Of a DNA stretch of 64,000 nucleotides, positions 44,797-54,626 are shown one piece after another (the stretch's first letter is position 1; the number at the start of each line of letters is the position of its first letter). Location: positions 1,853,699-1,917,698 of the forward strand of contig NW_008705566.1 in NCBI RefSeq assembly GCF_000186865.1. The letters run 5' to 3'. The notes under the pieces are model-generated. The model searched no databases. It was not told where the DNA came from and worked only from the letters and a program-made list of their open reading frames with translations. The position numbers were made by a program, and so were the translations under genes. Origin of the DNA: Aureococcus anophagefferens. Its lineage: Eukaryota > Sar > Pelagophyceae > Pelagomonadales > Pelagomonadaceae.

Positions 44797-47728
44797 ATGG
44801 TGCTCGAGCTCGAGGAGGAGGGGGGCTCCAAGGCCGCCGCCTCCTCCGCCGGCGCCCCCGAGGACGCCGGCGCCTCCGGTGCGCCCGAGGAGCCCGCCGA
44901 GACCTCCCCGGCCCCGAAGCCGCGGCGCAACAAGCGGCCGTCCATGCTCGAGCGCGGGTCCGGGGCCGCGGGCTTCTGGTTCGGCTCCCAGCTCAGCGAG
45001 CACAACGTGAACATCGAGTACCAGAACACGTTCAAGGAGACGCACGAGGAGGCCAAGTCGAAGAAGAAGAAGAAGAAGAAGGACGGCGGTGGCGCCCCCC
45101 GCACGCGGAGCCGCCGCGTGTCGTCGTCGACGGCCTTCTTCAACAAGTTCCTCGGCTGCGCGTACCGCAAGTCGCGCGACGACCTCGCCGACGGCGACGA
45201 CGGCGGCGGCGGCGACGACGACGCGTCCGACGAGTCCGAGTCCGACGACGAGGGCGGCGCGGGCCTCCAGCGGGGCCTGTCGAAGCGCGTGTCGTCCTTC
45301 GCGGGCGGCCGCGCGGCCAAGGCCGGGTCCGTCGACAGCGACGACGGCGACAGCTCGGGCAGCGGCCGCGCGTCCGTCGGCAACCGCGCGTCGCGGAGCG
45401 GCATCAAGCGCATGACGCCCACGCACAAGTCGTTGTCCCTGGCCGCCATCGACGCGTCGGGCCTCGACGACTTCGAGGCGGGCCACAAGTTCGCGCACTA
45501 CCGCTTCGGGAAGAACTGGGAATTCCAGGATTTTCCCGAGCACCCCTTGAACCGCGAGCTCGACTGGTACGACTACCTGGCGCACACGGAGCTCTGCACC
45601 ATGAACTACGACGCGCTGCTCCACGGCGACACGGAGAAGCTCGCGGAGATGACGCGCGTCTTCATGAACCTCCGGTTCCTCCAGACGCTCCGGCTGAAGA
45701 CCGTGTGGAAATCAAATCTTCAACCCGACTTCAATGTGAGCGTATGCGACCGTTTCGACGCAAGGCTTTCTGCTGTGCTTCGAGAACTCGATGAGAGCGA
45801 TCGATTCGTCCAAAAATCAGCCGAATCGACTTCGATTTGACCGAGCTAGAGAATTCTGAAGTTTGGCCCCGACGTCCCAGCTCACTGGTTGATTTCCACA
45901 CAGGCTGAAGACGGAGACGCTCGCGGCCTTTCTGGGCGACGTCTGGCGCATGATGCCGCCGAAGAACTTCTACCACAACTTCTCCCACATCTGCGACGTG
46001 AGCCAGTGCATGTACACGCTCCTCGTGGCCACGCGCCTCGTCGGCCGCTTCGACCCGCTCGTCGTGTGCGCGGCGATCTGCGCGGCGATCTGCCACGATT
46101 TGGAGCACCCGGGCCTGTCCAACGTCTTCCAGAACTCGGAGAAGACGGCGTTGTCCCTGCGCTACGACGGCAAGTCGCCCCTGGAGAACCACCACTGCGC
46201 GTGCTTCGACCTGTTGGTGACAAAGCACGGCCTCCTCGACAAGCTCAACGCGGCGGACGGCGCCAAGTTCACGGCGCTCGTGAAGCGCATGATCCTGACG
46301 ACGGACATGGCGAACCACAACCAGCTCATGTCGGCCGTGCGCGAGCGCCTCGAGGGCGGGCAGAATTTGTTGGCCGACGCCGAGGGCACCGCGCTCGTGC
46401 TCAGCCTCGTGCTCAAGTGCTCCGACATCAGCAACCAGGCGCGGCCCTGGCGCACGGCGGAGCGCTGGACGGGGCGCGTCTACGAGGAGTTCTACCACGA
46501 GGGCGACCTCGACCGCGCCGCGGGCCGGCCCGTGTCCGCGCTCCACGACCGGGGCACGAACAACATCGCCAAGTCCTCCGTGGGCTTCATCACCTACATC
46601 GTCGAGCCCCTCTACAAGCTCCTCGGCGCGGCCATCCAGGCCTGCGCGGGCCGCGGCGAGGACATCCACGTCCGCGTCGTCGACGAGTGCCTCGTGACGC
46701 TGAGCAAGAACAAGGAGCGGCACAAGCAGGTGAGCGAGGGCCTCGAGCCGACGCCCTTCCAGACGGAGGACGACATGGTCGCCCAGGACCACAACGACCG
46801 CCTCCGCGAGCTCGCGGGCCGGCCGGGCTGCAACGGCTACCAGCAGCTCATGCAGGAGAAGCGCTTCAACTACCGCGCGGCGCACGACGGCTCCATCGGC
46901 CGCGTCGACGACGAGGACGCGAACGCGGACCGCTCCTGCAAGCCCATCGCCGACATGGTCCAGTTCTTCAAGGCCAAGGGCGAGTCCACGACCTACGGCG
47001 AGGCCGCGGCGCGACATCACGAGCCGGCCGAGCCCGCGCCCGAGGAGGTCAAGGCGCCGGACGCCGACAAGGACGCGGCGCCGCCGCCGCCGGCCGCGGC
47101 GCCGCCGGCGCCCGAGCCCGAGCCGGAGCCGGAGCCGGAGCCAGAGCCCGTCGCGGCGCCCGAGCCGGAGCCGGAGCCCGTCGCGGCGCCCGAGCCGGAG
47201 CCCGTCGCGGCGCCGGAGCCCGAGCCCGTCGCGGCGCCCGAGCCGGAGCCGGAGCCCGCCGCGGCGCCCGAGCCCGAGCCCGCCGCGGCGCCCGAGCCCG
47301 AGCCCGAGCCCGCCGCGGCGCCCGAGCCCGTCGCGCCCGCGCCGCCGCCCGCGCCGGAGCCCGCGCCGCCCGCGGCGGTCGCGCCGCCGCCGGCCGAGCC
47401 CGCGGCGGCGGCGCCCGCGCCGCCGGCGACGCCGACGGCGGAGATTTTGCCCGCGCCCGCGCCGACGCCGACGCCCGGGAAGAAGATGAAGCGCGTCTCC
47501 AAGGCCGAGGCGGCGCTGCGGCGCGAGGCCAAGGCCGCCGAGGCCGCGGCGATCGCGGCCGGCGAGCTGCCGCCCAAAAAATCGAAGAAGCGGACGTCGA
47601 CGCTGAAAAAGGTGTCGGAGCAGGCGGCGAGGAATCCCGAGGCGTCGCCCGAGGAGCCGTCCCCGGGGGGCAAGGCGGGCGAGAGCAACGGCGGCGGCCT
47701 CTCCGTCAACGGCGCCGCGGCGAGATAG
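44797..47728 (+). CDS. Class I cyclic-nucleotide phosphodiesterase, introner-split
   Basis: Exon 1 is 44797-45692 and exon 2 is 45904-47728; the intron between is an introner with a GC donor. The joined protein has 906 residues. The N-terminal 230 residues are charged and basic ([13 protein letters not shown]). The catalytic domain includes [34 protein letters not shown] and [15 protein letters not shown], the paired His/Asp metal ligands of PDE1-11-type enzymes. The introner cuts just before the HNFSH metal motif (..[13 protein letters not shown]). The tail of about 250 residues is a PEPEPVAA repeat followed by a basic coiled coil. It hydrolyses cAMP and/or cGMP; specificity cannot be read. 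Confidence 0.94.
45701..45903 (+). mobile_element. Introner element in the phosphodiesterase gene
   Basis: The element is 203 bp with 15-bp terminal inverted repeats (CCGTGTGGAAATCAA and TTGATTTCCACACAG, one mismatch at base 2). It is flanked by the 8-bp duplication GCTGAAGA (45693-45700 and 45904-45911). It runs in the same direction as the host and is nearly identical inside to the FKBP copy. Confidence 0.95.
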
Positions 47729-47847
47729 ACCCGCCCTCGCGTCGCTCGCCCTTCTTCCCGAGCACCATCTGCTTTTTTCCGCACGCCGCCTGACCCATCG
47801 CGCCTCCACTCGTCGCCTGGCATGTAAACACCTACCCCCCTCGCCCC

Positions 47848-50490
47848 TTAGTAGGCGAGCGTCGGTCGGAACGGGCCGCCGTCGCGCGCGTCATGCTCCC
47901 GCGGCGCGGGCGCGGCGCCGGCCTCGTGCCACTCGCACTCGTAGGACCAGGACCAGAGGCCCGGCCCCGCGGGCGAGAGGTGGTGGAGGAGCGCGAGCGC
48001 GCCCGGCGCGACGGCCGCGGTGTGCTGGAGCGACCCTCGGTGGCTCGCGGCGTTCCGCGCGTTCCCGCAGTCCATCGTGAAGTCGAGGGGCTTCTCCCCC
48101 AGGTTCTCGACGGCGAAGGACACGCCGTTGCCCCCGGCCGTGAGCGCGTGGATCGTGAAGCCGTGCTCCGGGTAGGGCGACGCGTCCCCGAGCGTCCTGA
48201 GCGCGACGTCGACGGCGTCGCCGAGCGCCGCCGCGTCCGCCGGCGCGGGCGACAGGGCCAGCGGCGCGTCCGTCGCCGCGTGGACGACGATGGACACGTC
48301 CGCGGCGCGCCCGCCGCGGAGCCGCGCGCCCGAGGACCAGGCGATGACGACGTAGGCGCCCGGGCCCAGGAGGAGCCGCGGCGTCGCGACCTGGCGCTCG
48401 AGCGACGGGAACGCGGCGTCGACGAGGTCGTAGCCGCCGCCGTCGCGGCGCCGCAGGACGACGAGCGCGAGGTCCACGTAGGCGTCGGCGCCGTCGCCGC
48501 GCTCGTCCGCCTGGTGCGCGGCGACGTAGCAGTCCGCGGGCGCGCCGCCGCCGGAGAGGACGAGGTCCGCGTACGCCGCTGCGTCGCCCTCGGCGAGCGA
48601 CGCGTCGAGGGACGCCGTGCGCCAGGCGCCGCCGCCGCTCGGGTTCAGGTGGCACGCGCTGAGGAGCGCGAAGGTCGCCGCGGCCGCGCGCCAGTCCATC
48701 CAGAACGTGCCCGGCTCCTTGCGGCGGTCGCCGCCGTCGCGCGGCGCCTCGTCGACGACGCCGTCCGGCGGGCCGACGCCGCCGGCGTCCCGCAGGAGCA
48801 GCGCCTGGCGCCGCTCGTGGCCGTCGGCGCCGCCGAGCACGTCCGCGGCGCGGAGGAGCGTGTAGACCGTGTCCGCGCGCGCGTCGCCGTCGTCGTCGTC
48901 GGGCGTCGACGCCGTCACGAGCGACCCGGAGTCGAGCCAGAAGCGCAGCTTCGCCCAGAGGTCGCCGGACTCGAGGTCGCGGCGCACGCGCGCGTCGCCG
49001 AAGCGCACGGCCTCGCACGGCGCGCCCGTGAGCGCGAGCAGGCCCTCGTAGGCCCAGCCGCGCCGGAGCGCCGCGTAGGACCCGAAGGCCTTGGCCGCGG
49101 CCTTCTCGAGGAGCTGGGCCCAGGCCTTGTCCCGGTCGCCGCAGGCCGTGAAGAGCACGCCGCCGCCGGCGCCCGCGTGGCACGGCGCGAGATCGTCGAC
49201 GGCGACCGTTCGGGCCGTGCCCCGCAGGAAGAGGCGGCAGGCCACCTCGTGGGGCCCGTCGAGGGCCGGGAAGCAGGCCTCGACGGCGTCGGGCCGCTCC
49301 GCGAGGGCGTTCATGGCGCCGCAGAGCCAGCGGTCCTCGAGCAGCCCCCCGCGCGCGTCGCCGGGCCGCGCGCGCGCGGGCCCGAAGAGCGCCGCGCGCC
49401 GCGCGGCCTCGTCGTGTCCGCCGAGGCAGCGCCGCCAGGCGACGGGCGCGGCCCGGAGCGGGTCCGCGGCGTCGCGGGCGATGGACTCGGGCGCCGGCGG
49501 GAACGCGCCGTCGACGTAGGCGCCGTCGGCCTCGAACGCCGCCGCGGCCGGCGCCTCTCCCGCGGACGCGTCGCGGTACGCGAGGGCGCAGCGGAGGCGC
49601 CAGGGCTCGCCCGGCGCCTCGACGGCGGCGCCGGCGAGGCGCACGAGGGCGAAGGGCGCCGCGACGACGGCGCCGGGCGGCGCGTCCGCGGCCAGGTTCC
49701 GCGAGCCGCCCAAGTCCGCGCGGACCTCGACGGCGGCGAGGCCGCAGCGCTCGACGGCGAAGGTCCAGGCCCCGCCGGCCGCCGTCGCGTGGAGGTAGAC
49801 GCCCGGCGCGACCTCGGCGCTCCGGAAGGCGTCCGGCGGCGCGCAAGAGCCGCACTCGGCGATGCCGCCGCTCCGGAGCTCGCGGGTCGGCGCCGCGCGC
49901 GGCGGCGCCGCCGCGGGCGCGGGCGCCGGGCCGTCGCCGGGCGCGGGGCCGTCGAGGCCGCCGGCCCACCACGCGAGGAAGGCCGCGAAGGGCACGACGC
50001 CGTCGCCGGCCGCGTCGACGCGGCGGCGGATCGCGCGGACTTCGGCGTCGTCGTAGTCGCCGCCCATGTCGCGGAGGAGGGGGCCGACGTCGGCGGCGTC
50101 GACGGCGCCGCGCCGCTCCGGGTCGTAGGCGCCGAAGTGGGACCGGAGCGCCCGGAGCTCGCCGCCGCCGACGCGGTGCGCCGCGCACGCCGCGGCGACG
50201 GCCTCGGGCTCCGCCGCGGGCGCCGCGTCGCCCGCGCGGTCGTGCTGGCTCGCCGCGAGGCGCGCCGCGTAGGCCTCGAGCTCGCCGCGCCGCGCCTCGA
50301 GCCACGCGTCGAGCGCCGACGCCGACTCGAGCTGCTCGAGGTCGCCCGCCTCCCAGGCCGGCGGCCGCAGCGAGCTCAGGCCCGACGGGATCGGCGCCGC
50401 CCGCTTCTCGAGCAGCGCCGCGTCCCGGCACGCGGCCTCGTAGCGCGCCCAGAGCGACGACCGCCGCTTCGCCAGCGACGGCGACGCCAT
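47848..50490 (-). CDS. Calpain-like protein with degenerate catalytic triad
   Basis: The protein has 880 residues. An N-terminal coiled coil is followed by an EF-hand-like pair (HFGAYDPERRGAVDAADVGP, then VDAAGDGVVPFAAFL). A beta-sandwich-like segment comes next, then a papain-like calpain core: LLEDRWLCGAMNALAERPDA, AWAQLLEKAAAKAFGSYAAL, RRGWAYEGLLALTGAPCEAV and EPGTFWMDWRAAAATFALLS. Two C-terminal beta-sandwich regions (CBSW type) finish it. The active-site GDCW is EDRW, so the nucleophile Cys is Arg. The His position (normally HAY) reads DTVYTLL and the Asn position reads LLRDAGG. All three triad residues are gone, so this should be a non-proteolytic calpain relative. It is divergent to the gene at 50753. 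Confidence 0.85.
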   Translation of the reverse strand: MASPSLAKRRSSLWARYEAACRDAALLEKRAAPIPSGLSSLRPPAWEAGDLEQLESASALDAWLEARRGELEAYAARLAASQHDRAGDAAPAAEPEAVAAACAAHRVGGGELRALRSHFGAYDPERRGAVDAADVGPLLRDMGGDYDDAEVRAIRRRVDAAGDGVVPFAAFLAWWAGGLDGPAPGDGPAPAPAAAPPRAAPTRELRSGGIAECGSCAPPDAFRSAEVAPGVYLHATAAGGAWTFAVERCGLAAVEVRADLGGSRNLAADAPPGAVVAAPFALVRLAGAAVEAPGEPWRLRCALAYRDASAGEAPAAAAFEADGAYVDGAFPPAPESIARDAADPLRAAPVAWRRCLGGHDEAARRAALFGPARARPGDARGGLLEDRWLCGAMNALAERPDAVEACFPALDGPHEVACRLFLRGTARTVAVDDLAPCHAGAGGGVLFTACGDRDKAWAQLLEKAAAKAFGSYAALRRGWAYEGLLALTGAPCEAVRFGDARVRRDLESGDLWAKLRFWLDSGSLVTASTPDDDDGDARADTVYTLLRAADVLGGADGHERRQALLLRDAGGVGPPDGVVDEAPRDGGDRRKEPGTFWMDWRAAAATFALLSACHLNPSGGGAWRTASLDASLAEGDAAAYADLVLSGGGAPADCYVAAHQADERGDGADAYVDLALVVLRRRDGGGYDLVDAAFPSLERQVATPRLLLGPGAYVVIAWSSGARLRGGRAADVSIVVHAATDAPLALSPAPADAAALGDAVDVALRTLGDASPYPEHGFTIHALTAGGNGVSFAVENLGEKPLDFTMDCGNARNAASHRGSLQHTAAVAPGALALLHHLSPAGPGLWSWSYECEWHEAGAAPAPREHDARDGGPFRPTLAY

Positions 50491-50639
50491 GCGGCGCGGG
50501 TCGGCGGCGCGCGACGACGATCAAAACTGTGTGGGCTGCCCGCAAGTTCAAGAATCGGCTTTCAGGCTTGAGCCGGGGAGATCGTTGCATACGACATGCC
50601 TTTTTTCGGTTGGGGCCTTAAAGGCTGCCCGTAGACTAG

Positions 50640-50750
50640 TCGTCGTCTCGCGCCCGTCGCTGCGTCGTCGTCGTCTCGTCTCGTCTCGCTGCTGTCGTGC
50701 TCGCCGTCGTCGTCTCGTCTCGCTGCTGTCGTCGTCGTCTCGTCGCTGCG
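50640..50750. repeat. CGTCGTCGTCTCGTCTCG repeats before a start codon
   Basis: Short imperfect tandem repeats of CGTCGT, CTCGTCTCG and CTGCTGTCGT fill about 110 bp right up to the ATG of the gene at 50753. They are probably its 5' UTR or core promoter. Confidence 0.6.
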
Positions 50751-50752
50751 TC

Positions 50753-51757
50753 ATGGCGGCGCTCGTCGACCAGGTCAAAGGCAAGCGCCAGCAGCTCGCG
50801 CCGTCGGCCGAGTCGCTGGACCTGCGCGCCATGGCCGCGGCCCAGTACGCGAACACGGACCACGACACGGACTACGGCCGCCTCGTCCAGGGGCAGGTGG
50901 ACCACACGCGCTTCCCCGGGCGCCGCGTCCGCGCGACGGCGGCGGAACTAGAAACCGTGGCGGCCGACTTCCGCGAGAACTTTGGCGGCGTCGCCGAGAC
51001 GACCCGCTTCCTGCTGGGCACGTGCCCCGCGTGCCAGCGGGAGGTCACGCACGGCGACTTCGGCGTCGACCACATTTTTTACTATTTAGAGGGCGACGAG
51101 GACAAGAAGCCGGTCAAGGCGCGCTCGATCCCGCGCATCTGGCGCGGGCCCTGCGCCGAGAAGCGCGCGAAGCAGATGAGGAAGCCGCGGGTGAAGAGCC
51201 GGACGGAGAAGGCGCTCGCCGACGAGTGGACGTCCTTCGTCAACGACGTGAACCGCGAGCAGGGCCACGCCGTCGTCGAGGAGGAGGCGGCGGCGACGCC
51301 CGCGAACGCGGCGACGGCGTCGCTCTGGGCCTGGCTCGCGGAGGCGCTCGTCGGCGCCGCGGGCGCCGAGGGCAAGGTGTCCTTCGAGGTCACGCGCGTC
51401 GACCCGCTCCCGGGCAGCGACGTCGACGCGCGCCGCGGCGCCTTCGCCGTGCGGCTCCGCGTGAGCTACCGCGCGACGACGGCGCTCGTCACCGGCGAGC
51501 CCGTCGACGCCGCGGGGAGCTCCGTCGTGTCGCTCTCGCTCGAGCCCGGCGCCGCCGCCGTCGCCATGGCCACGGAGCCCGGCGGCGCCGCCGCGCTCGC
51601 GTCGGCGCCGCCGGCCGACGGCGACGTCCTCGACCGGTGCCTCCGCAAGGTCGACCTCGCGGCCAAGGTCTGGGCGAAGAAGGGCGCCGCGGGCGTGATC
51701 TTCGCGCGCCTGGGGGGCATGCGAGAGGCGGCGCTCCGCTTCGCGGCCGCCGAGTGA
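50753..51757 (+). CDS. Unknown conserved-looking protein
   Basis: The protein has 334 residues starting MAALVDQVKGKRQQLAPSAE. The frame stays open upstream through the CGT-rich repeat, which I exclude. The N-terminal 130 residues look folded (AAQYANTDHDTDYGRLVQGQ, FLLGTCPACQREVTHGDFGV with a CxxC). A Lys/Arg-rich middle follows (AEKRAKQMRKPRVKSRTEKA). The C-terminal half is a predicted alpha/beta domain (KVSFEVTRVDPLPGSDVDAR ... VIFARLGGMREAALRFAAAE). The CPAC pair with the following His could bind a metal. No family was recognised. Confidence 0.7.
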   Translation: MAALVDQVKGKRQQLAPSAESLDLRAMAAAQYANTDHDTDYGRLVQGQVDHTRFPGRRVRATAAELETVAADFRENFGGVAETTRFLLGTCPACQREVTHGDFGVDHIFYYLEGDEDKKPVKARSIPRIWRGPCAEKRAKQMRKPRVKSRTEKALADEWTSFVNDVNREQGHAVVEEEAAATPANAATASLWAWLAEALVGAAGAEGKVSFEVTRVDPLPGSDVDARRGAFAVRLRVSYRATTALVTGEPVDAAGSSVVSLSLEPGAAAVAMATEPGGAAALASAPPADGDVLDRCLRKVDLAAKVWAKKGAAGVIFARLGGMREAALRFAAAE

Positions 51758-52091
51758 ACAGGGGCCGGGGGGGTCGTTAACATATACCGCCGCCGTTTGA
51801 GCTGCTGAATTCCAAAATCAACACCACGATTGTACCGTAGAAGCTACAGCTTCTCGTGACTCGCGTGCTTCCGCGTCGCCGGGCGCGCGCGGGACTTCGC
51901 GCGGGACTCATGGCCCGGCCGACCTTTGCCCCGGCGAGATTTCCCTTGCCGGGCCGTGCATTTTTGATGATCGACGCCGCAGACGCGACGGGACGGCCTT
52001 GGCCGGCAGCATATTCGGTGCCCCCCGCCGCGGCGCGGGGCGAGGTGCATAGCGTCCGGCGCGTCCGTCCGTGTCGGAAAGCCCGCCAAAA
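51758..52091. other. Intergenic, no gene seen
   Basis: 334 bp between two + strand genes. It contains a perfect dyad, AGAAGCTACAGCTTCT with a 2-nt centre, near 51838-51855. The opposite strand has an Arg-rich open frame that I regard as a shadow. Confidence 0.45.
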
Positions 52092-53922
52092 ATGCCGCGC
52101 AACAAGCAGCAGATGCCCATGTGCCAGTACGGCGCGTCGTGCACGCGCAAGGGCTGCGTCTACCGCCACCCGCCCAAGCCCGCGAAGAAGGCGGTGAAGA
52201 ACGTGGAGATCTGCGTCCACTTCATCGGCGGGGCCTGCAGCTTCGGCGACAAGTGCGCGAACCGCCACCCGGGCAAGGCCGAGGCCGCGCGGTTCCGGGA
52301 GACGTGCGCGTCGATCGCGTGCCGCTTCGGCGCCGGCTGCGCGAACGCCGCGTGCCTCTACAACCACGACGGCCGGGGCCGCGTGCCCGCGGCGCGCCCG
52401 GCGCCCGCGCCCGCGCCGCCGGCGGCGCCGCCGCCGGCGCCCGCGGGCGACGGCTGGTGGCAGGCGCCGGGCGCGCTCGGCGAGGGCGGCGACGAGTGCT
52501 GCGACCCCATCTCGCTCGAGCCCCTCGCGGAGCTGGGCTACCCGCCCTTCGGCCTCTGGGAGAGCGGCCGCTGGCACTGGTTCGACGGCGCCGTGCTCGC
52601 CACGTACCTCGTGTCCACGGCGACGTTCGCGAACCCGCTCACGCGGACGGCGCTCGCGCGCGAGGACTGCCGCGCGCTCGACGACTACCTCAACGACCAC
52701 GGCCTGCGCGCGAGCGAGAACATGGGGAGCGTGCTCGTGACCCACGCCTTCGACCTCCTCGAGCTCACGGCCCGCGGCGGCGGCGCCGAGGAGCGCGCGA
52801 TGGTCTCGCGGTCGCAGCGCGAGGCGACGACGGTGCTCCGCAGCCTCTTCGGCTTCGCGCGCTACGAGCCGCCGCCGGAGCCGCCGCGCTTCCCCGACGC
52901 GCCGCCGCCCCGGGCGCCGGCGCCCTACGAGGACTCCTTCGCGCCGCGGCCCGGCGGCCTCGGCCTCGGCGGCGGCGCGTCGCTCGGCGACGCGCTCGCG
53001 GCCGCCGAGGGGCCGCGCGTGCCCTACGGCGCCGCGGCCTCGGCGCCCCTCGACGACGTCGCGGAGAGCGACCTCGACGCCGGCGCCTTCCCCGCGCTCA
53101 GCGCGCTCGCGGCGCTCGGCCTCGGCGACGCGCCGCCGCCGCCGCCGCTCGGCGCGCCGTCGTTCGCCGCGCAGGCGGCCAAGCCCGCCGCGCCCGGCGC
53201 GTTCGAGGTCCCGGCCTACGTCGAGGCGCCCCAGAGCGCCGGCGGCGGCCGCCGGGCCGTCCGCGTGCCCCGCGAGATCCAGTGTGGAATTCAACCACTG
53301 GTTTGGGTGGTCCTGACCAAACTTGAGAATTCTCTAGCTCGGTCAAATCGAAGTCGATTCGGCTGATTTTTGGACGAATCGATTGCTCTCGTCAAGTTCT
53401 CGAAGCACAGCCGAAGAGATTGCGTCGAAACCGTCGCATACGCTCACATCGAAGTCGGGTTGAAGATTTGAATTCCACACAGGCGAGATCTGGGTGCCCC
53501 TGCGGAACGCGCGCGTCTTCGAGGTCCGCGACCCCATCGAGCGCTACCGCCTCGTCGCCGCGGCGCACGACCGCGGCGACGTCGTCGACCTCCACTTCCA
53601 GTCCAACCGCACGGCGCCCGTCGTCCTCGACGCCGTCCTCGACGCCGCGCTCGCGGGCCACCCCGCGGGCGTCTGGGTCGTCACGGGCTCGGGCCACCAC
53701 GCGCCCCAGCGCAGCCACCAGAAGCTCCACGCCACGCTCTTCCATTTTACGCAGGACTGGCTCGCGACGCGCCGCTACGCCTTCGCCGTCGCCAAGGACC
53801 ACAACGGCTTCGCCGGCGCGTTCCTCGTCACGGGGCTCCCGCCCGACCGGCGCGCGGCGCGCTTCGTCCGCGGCGCCGCGGGCGCGACCTGGGGCCCGCC
53901 GCCGGCCGCGGGCGGCTGGTGA
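52092..53922 (+). CDS. CCCH zinc finger, U-box-like and Smr-like domain protein, introner-split
   Basis: Exon 1 is 52092-53271 and exon 2 is 53483-53922, joined across a GC-AG introner intron. The protein has 539 residues. Three CCCH fingers lie in the first 100 (CQYGASCTRKGCVYRH, CVHFIGGACSFGDKCANRH, CRFGAGCANAACLYNH). After a Pro/Ala linker comes a region resembling a U-box (CDPISLEPLAELGYPPFGLW to TFANPLTRTALAREDCRALD). A disordered segment follows. Exon 2 holds an Smr-like domain: DVVDLHFQSNRTAPVVLDAV and VWVVTGSGHHAPQRSHQKLH. The combination suggests an RNA-binding protein with nuclease-like and possibly ubiquitin-ligase functions in mRNA surveillance. The start is the ATG at 52092. Confidence 0.85.
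53280..53482 (-). mobile_element. Introner element, reverse orientation, in the CCCH-Smr gene
   Basis: The element is 203 bp with 15-bp terminal inverted repeats (CAGTGTGGAATTCAA and TTGAATTCCACACAG, one mismatch at base 2). It is flanked by the duplication GCGAGATC (53272-53279 and 53483-53490). Its interior is the reverse complement of the FKBP and phosphodiesterase copies, yet it still forms a GC-AG intron. Confidence 0.95.
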
Positions 53923-54270
53923 GGCGACGACCCGGGGCCGGCGACGACGCGGGCGCGCGCGCGTCGCGGTAACGGAGGCCCTGGTCGGTTCGGGCGACGA
54001 CGGCCGGTGGGGGGGGGGGCGTCGGGCGACGACGGCCGGCGGTGCCGCGCCCGGCGCCGCGACGGCCGGGGGCCCGCGGTGACTCGCGCTCGTTTACGCA
54101 CAGACGGCTCTGCGTGGCGCTCCGACCGCCAAGCTCGACGCGCGGGAGGTAGGGGCCCCGGCGACGCGCGCGCGCGCGCGCGCGCGGACCGCGCCCGGTC
54201 GGCGGCGGGAGGAGGCGCGGCCGGCGACGCCCCCGGCGTCGAGGTCGCCCGAACTCCGGACTTGGCGTCC
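53923..54270. other. Convergent intergenic region with simple repeats
   Basis: 348 bp with a 10-G run near 54010-54019 and an alternating CG run near 54165-54187. No gene seen. Confidence 0.5.
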
Positions 54271-54626
54271 TCAGCGCCGGACCTTGTCGGCGACGCCCTT
54301 GACGAACGCGACGGCCGAAATGAGGAACCACGCGTACCTGCGGACAAACGGTCGACGTCTCGACGCGGCCGGAGCTCCGGCGCGGCATCCCGCGCGACGT
54401 AGGCGCCCGCGACGTCGCCACCGCTCGCGTCCGCGGCGCGCGCCGGCGCGGCGGCGGCGAGCGCGGGCGCCGCGGCGGCGAGCGCGGCGGCGAAGGCGTC
54501 GATGCGTCGCGGTGCCGCGAGGCGTGCCGGTGCGTGCAACTGCGGGACGCGTCGCAGCGGCGCCTGCCACGCTTGCGTCGCAGCGCAACACAACGCGAGC
54601 AAGTGCAGTAGTGTTTTTTGCATCAT
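54271..54626 (-). CDS. Small thylakoid-targeted membrane protein, two exons
   Basis: Exon 1 is 54626-54394 and exon 2 is 54337-54271. The 56-nt intron 54393-54338 has a GC donor (GCGGGA) and a CGCAG acceptor. The 99-residue product starts MMQKTLLHLLALCCAATQAW, a signal peptide with an ASAF-like site (ATQAW). A basic transit stretch follows, then a second hydrophobic Ala-rich segment ending PARAADA, the pattern of a thylakoid-transfer signal. The mature part is about 34 residues with one TM helix (YVAYAWFLISAVAFVKGV) and a basic end. It resembles the small nuclear-encoded photosystem or cytochrome complex subunits in layout, but I cannot match it to one. Without the intron the frame runs into obvious antisense of the neighbouring gene. 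Confidence 0.6.

Noticed and set aside
53775..54393. Unspliced 283-residue version of the small thylakoid protein
   Set aside because: After about residue 78 it becomes Arg/Pro/Ser-rich and then antisense to the CCCH-Smr exon, while a short intron gives a compact membrane protein.
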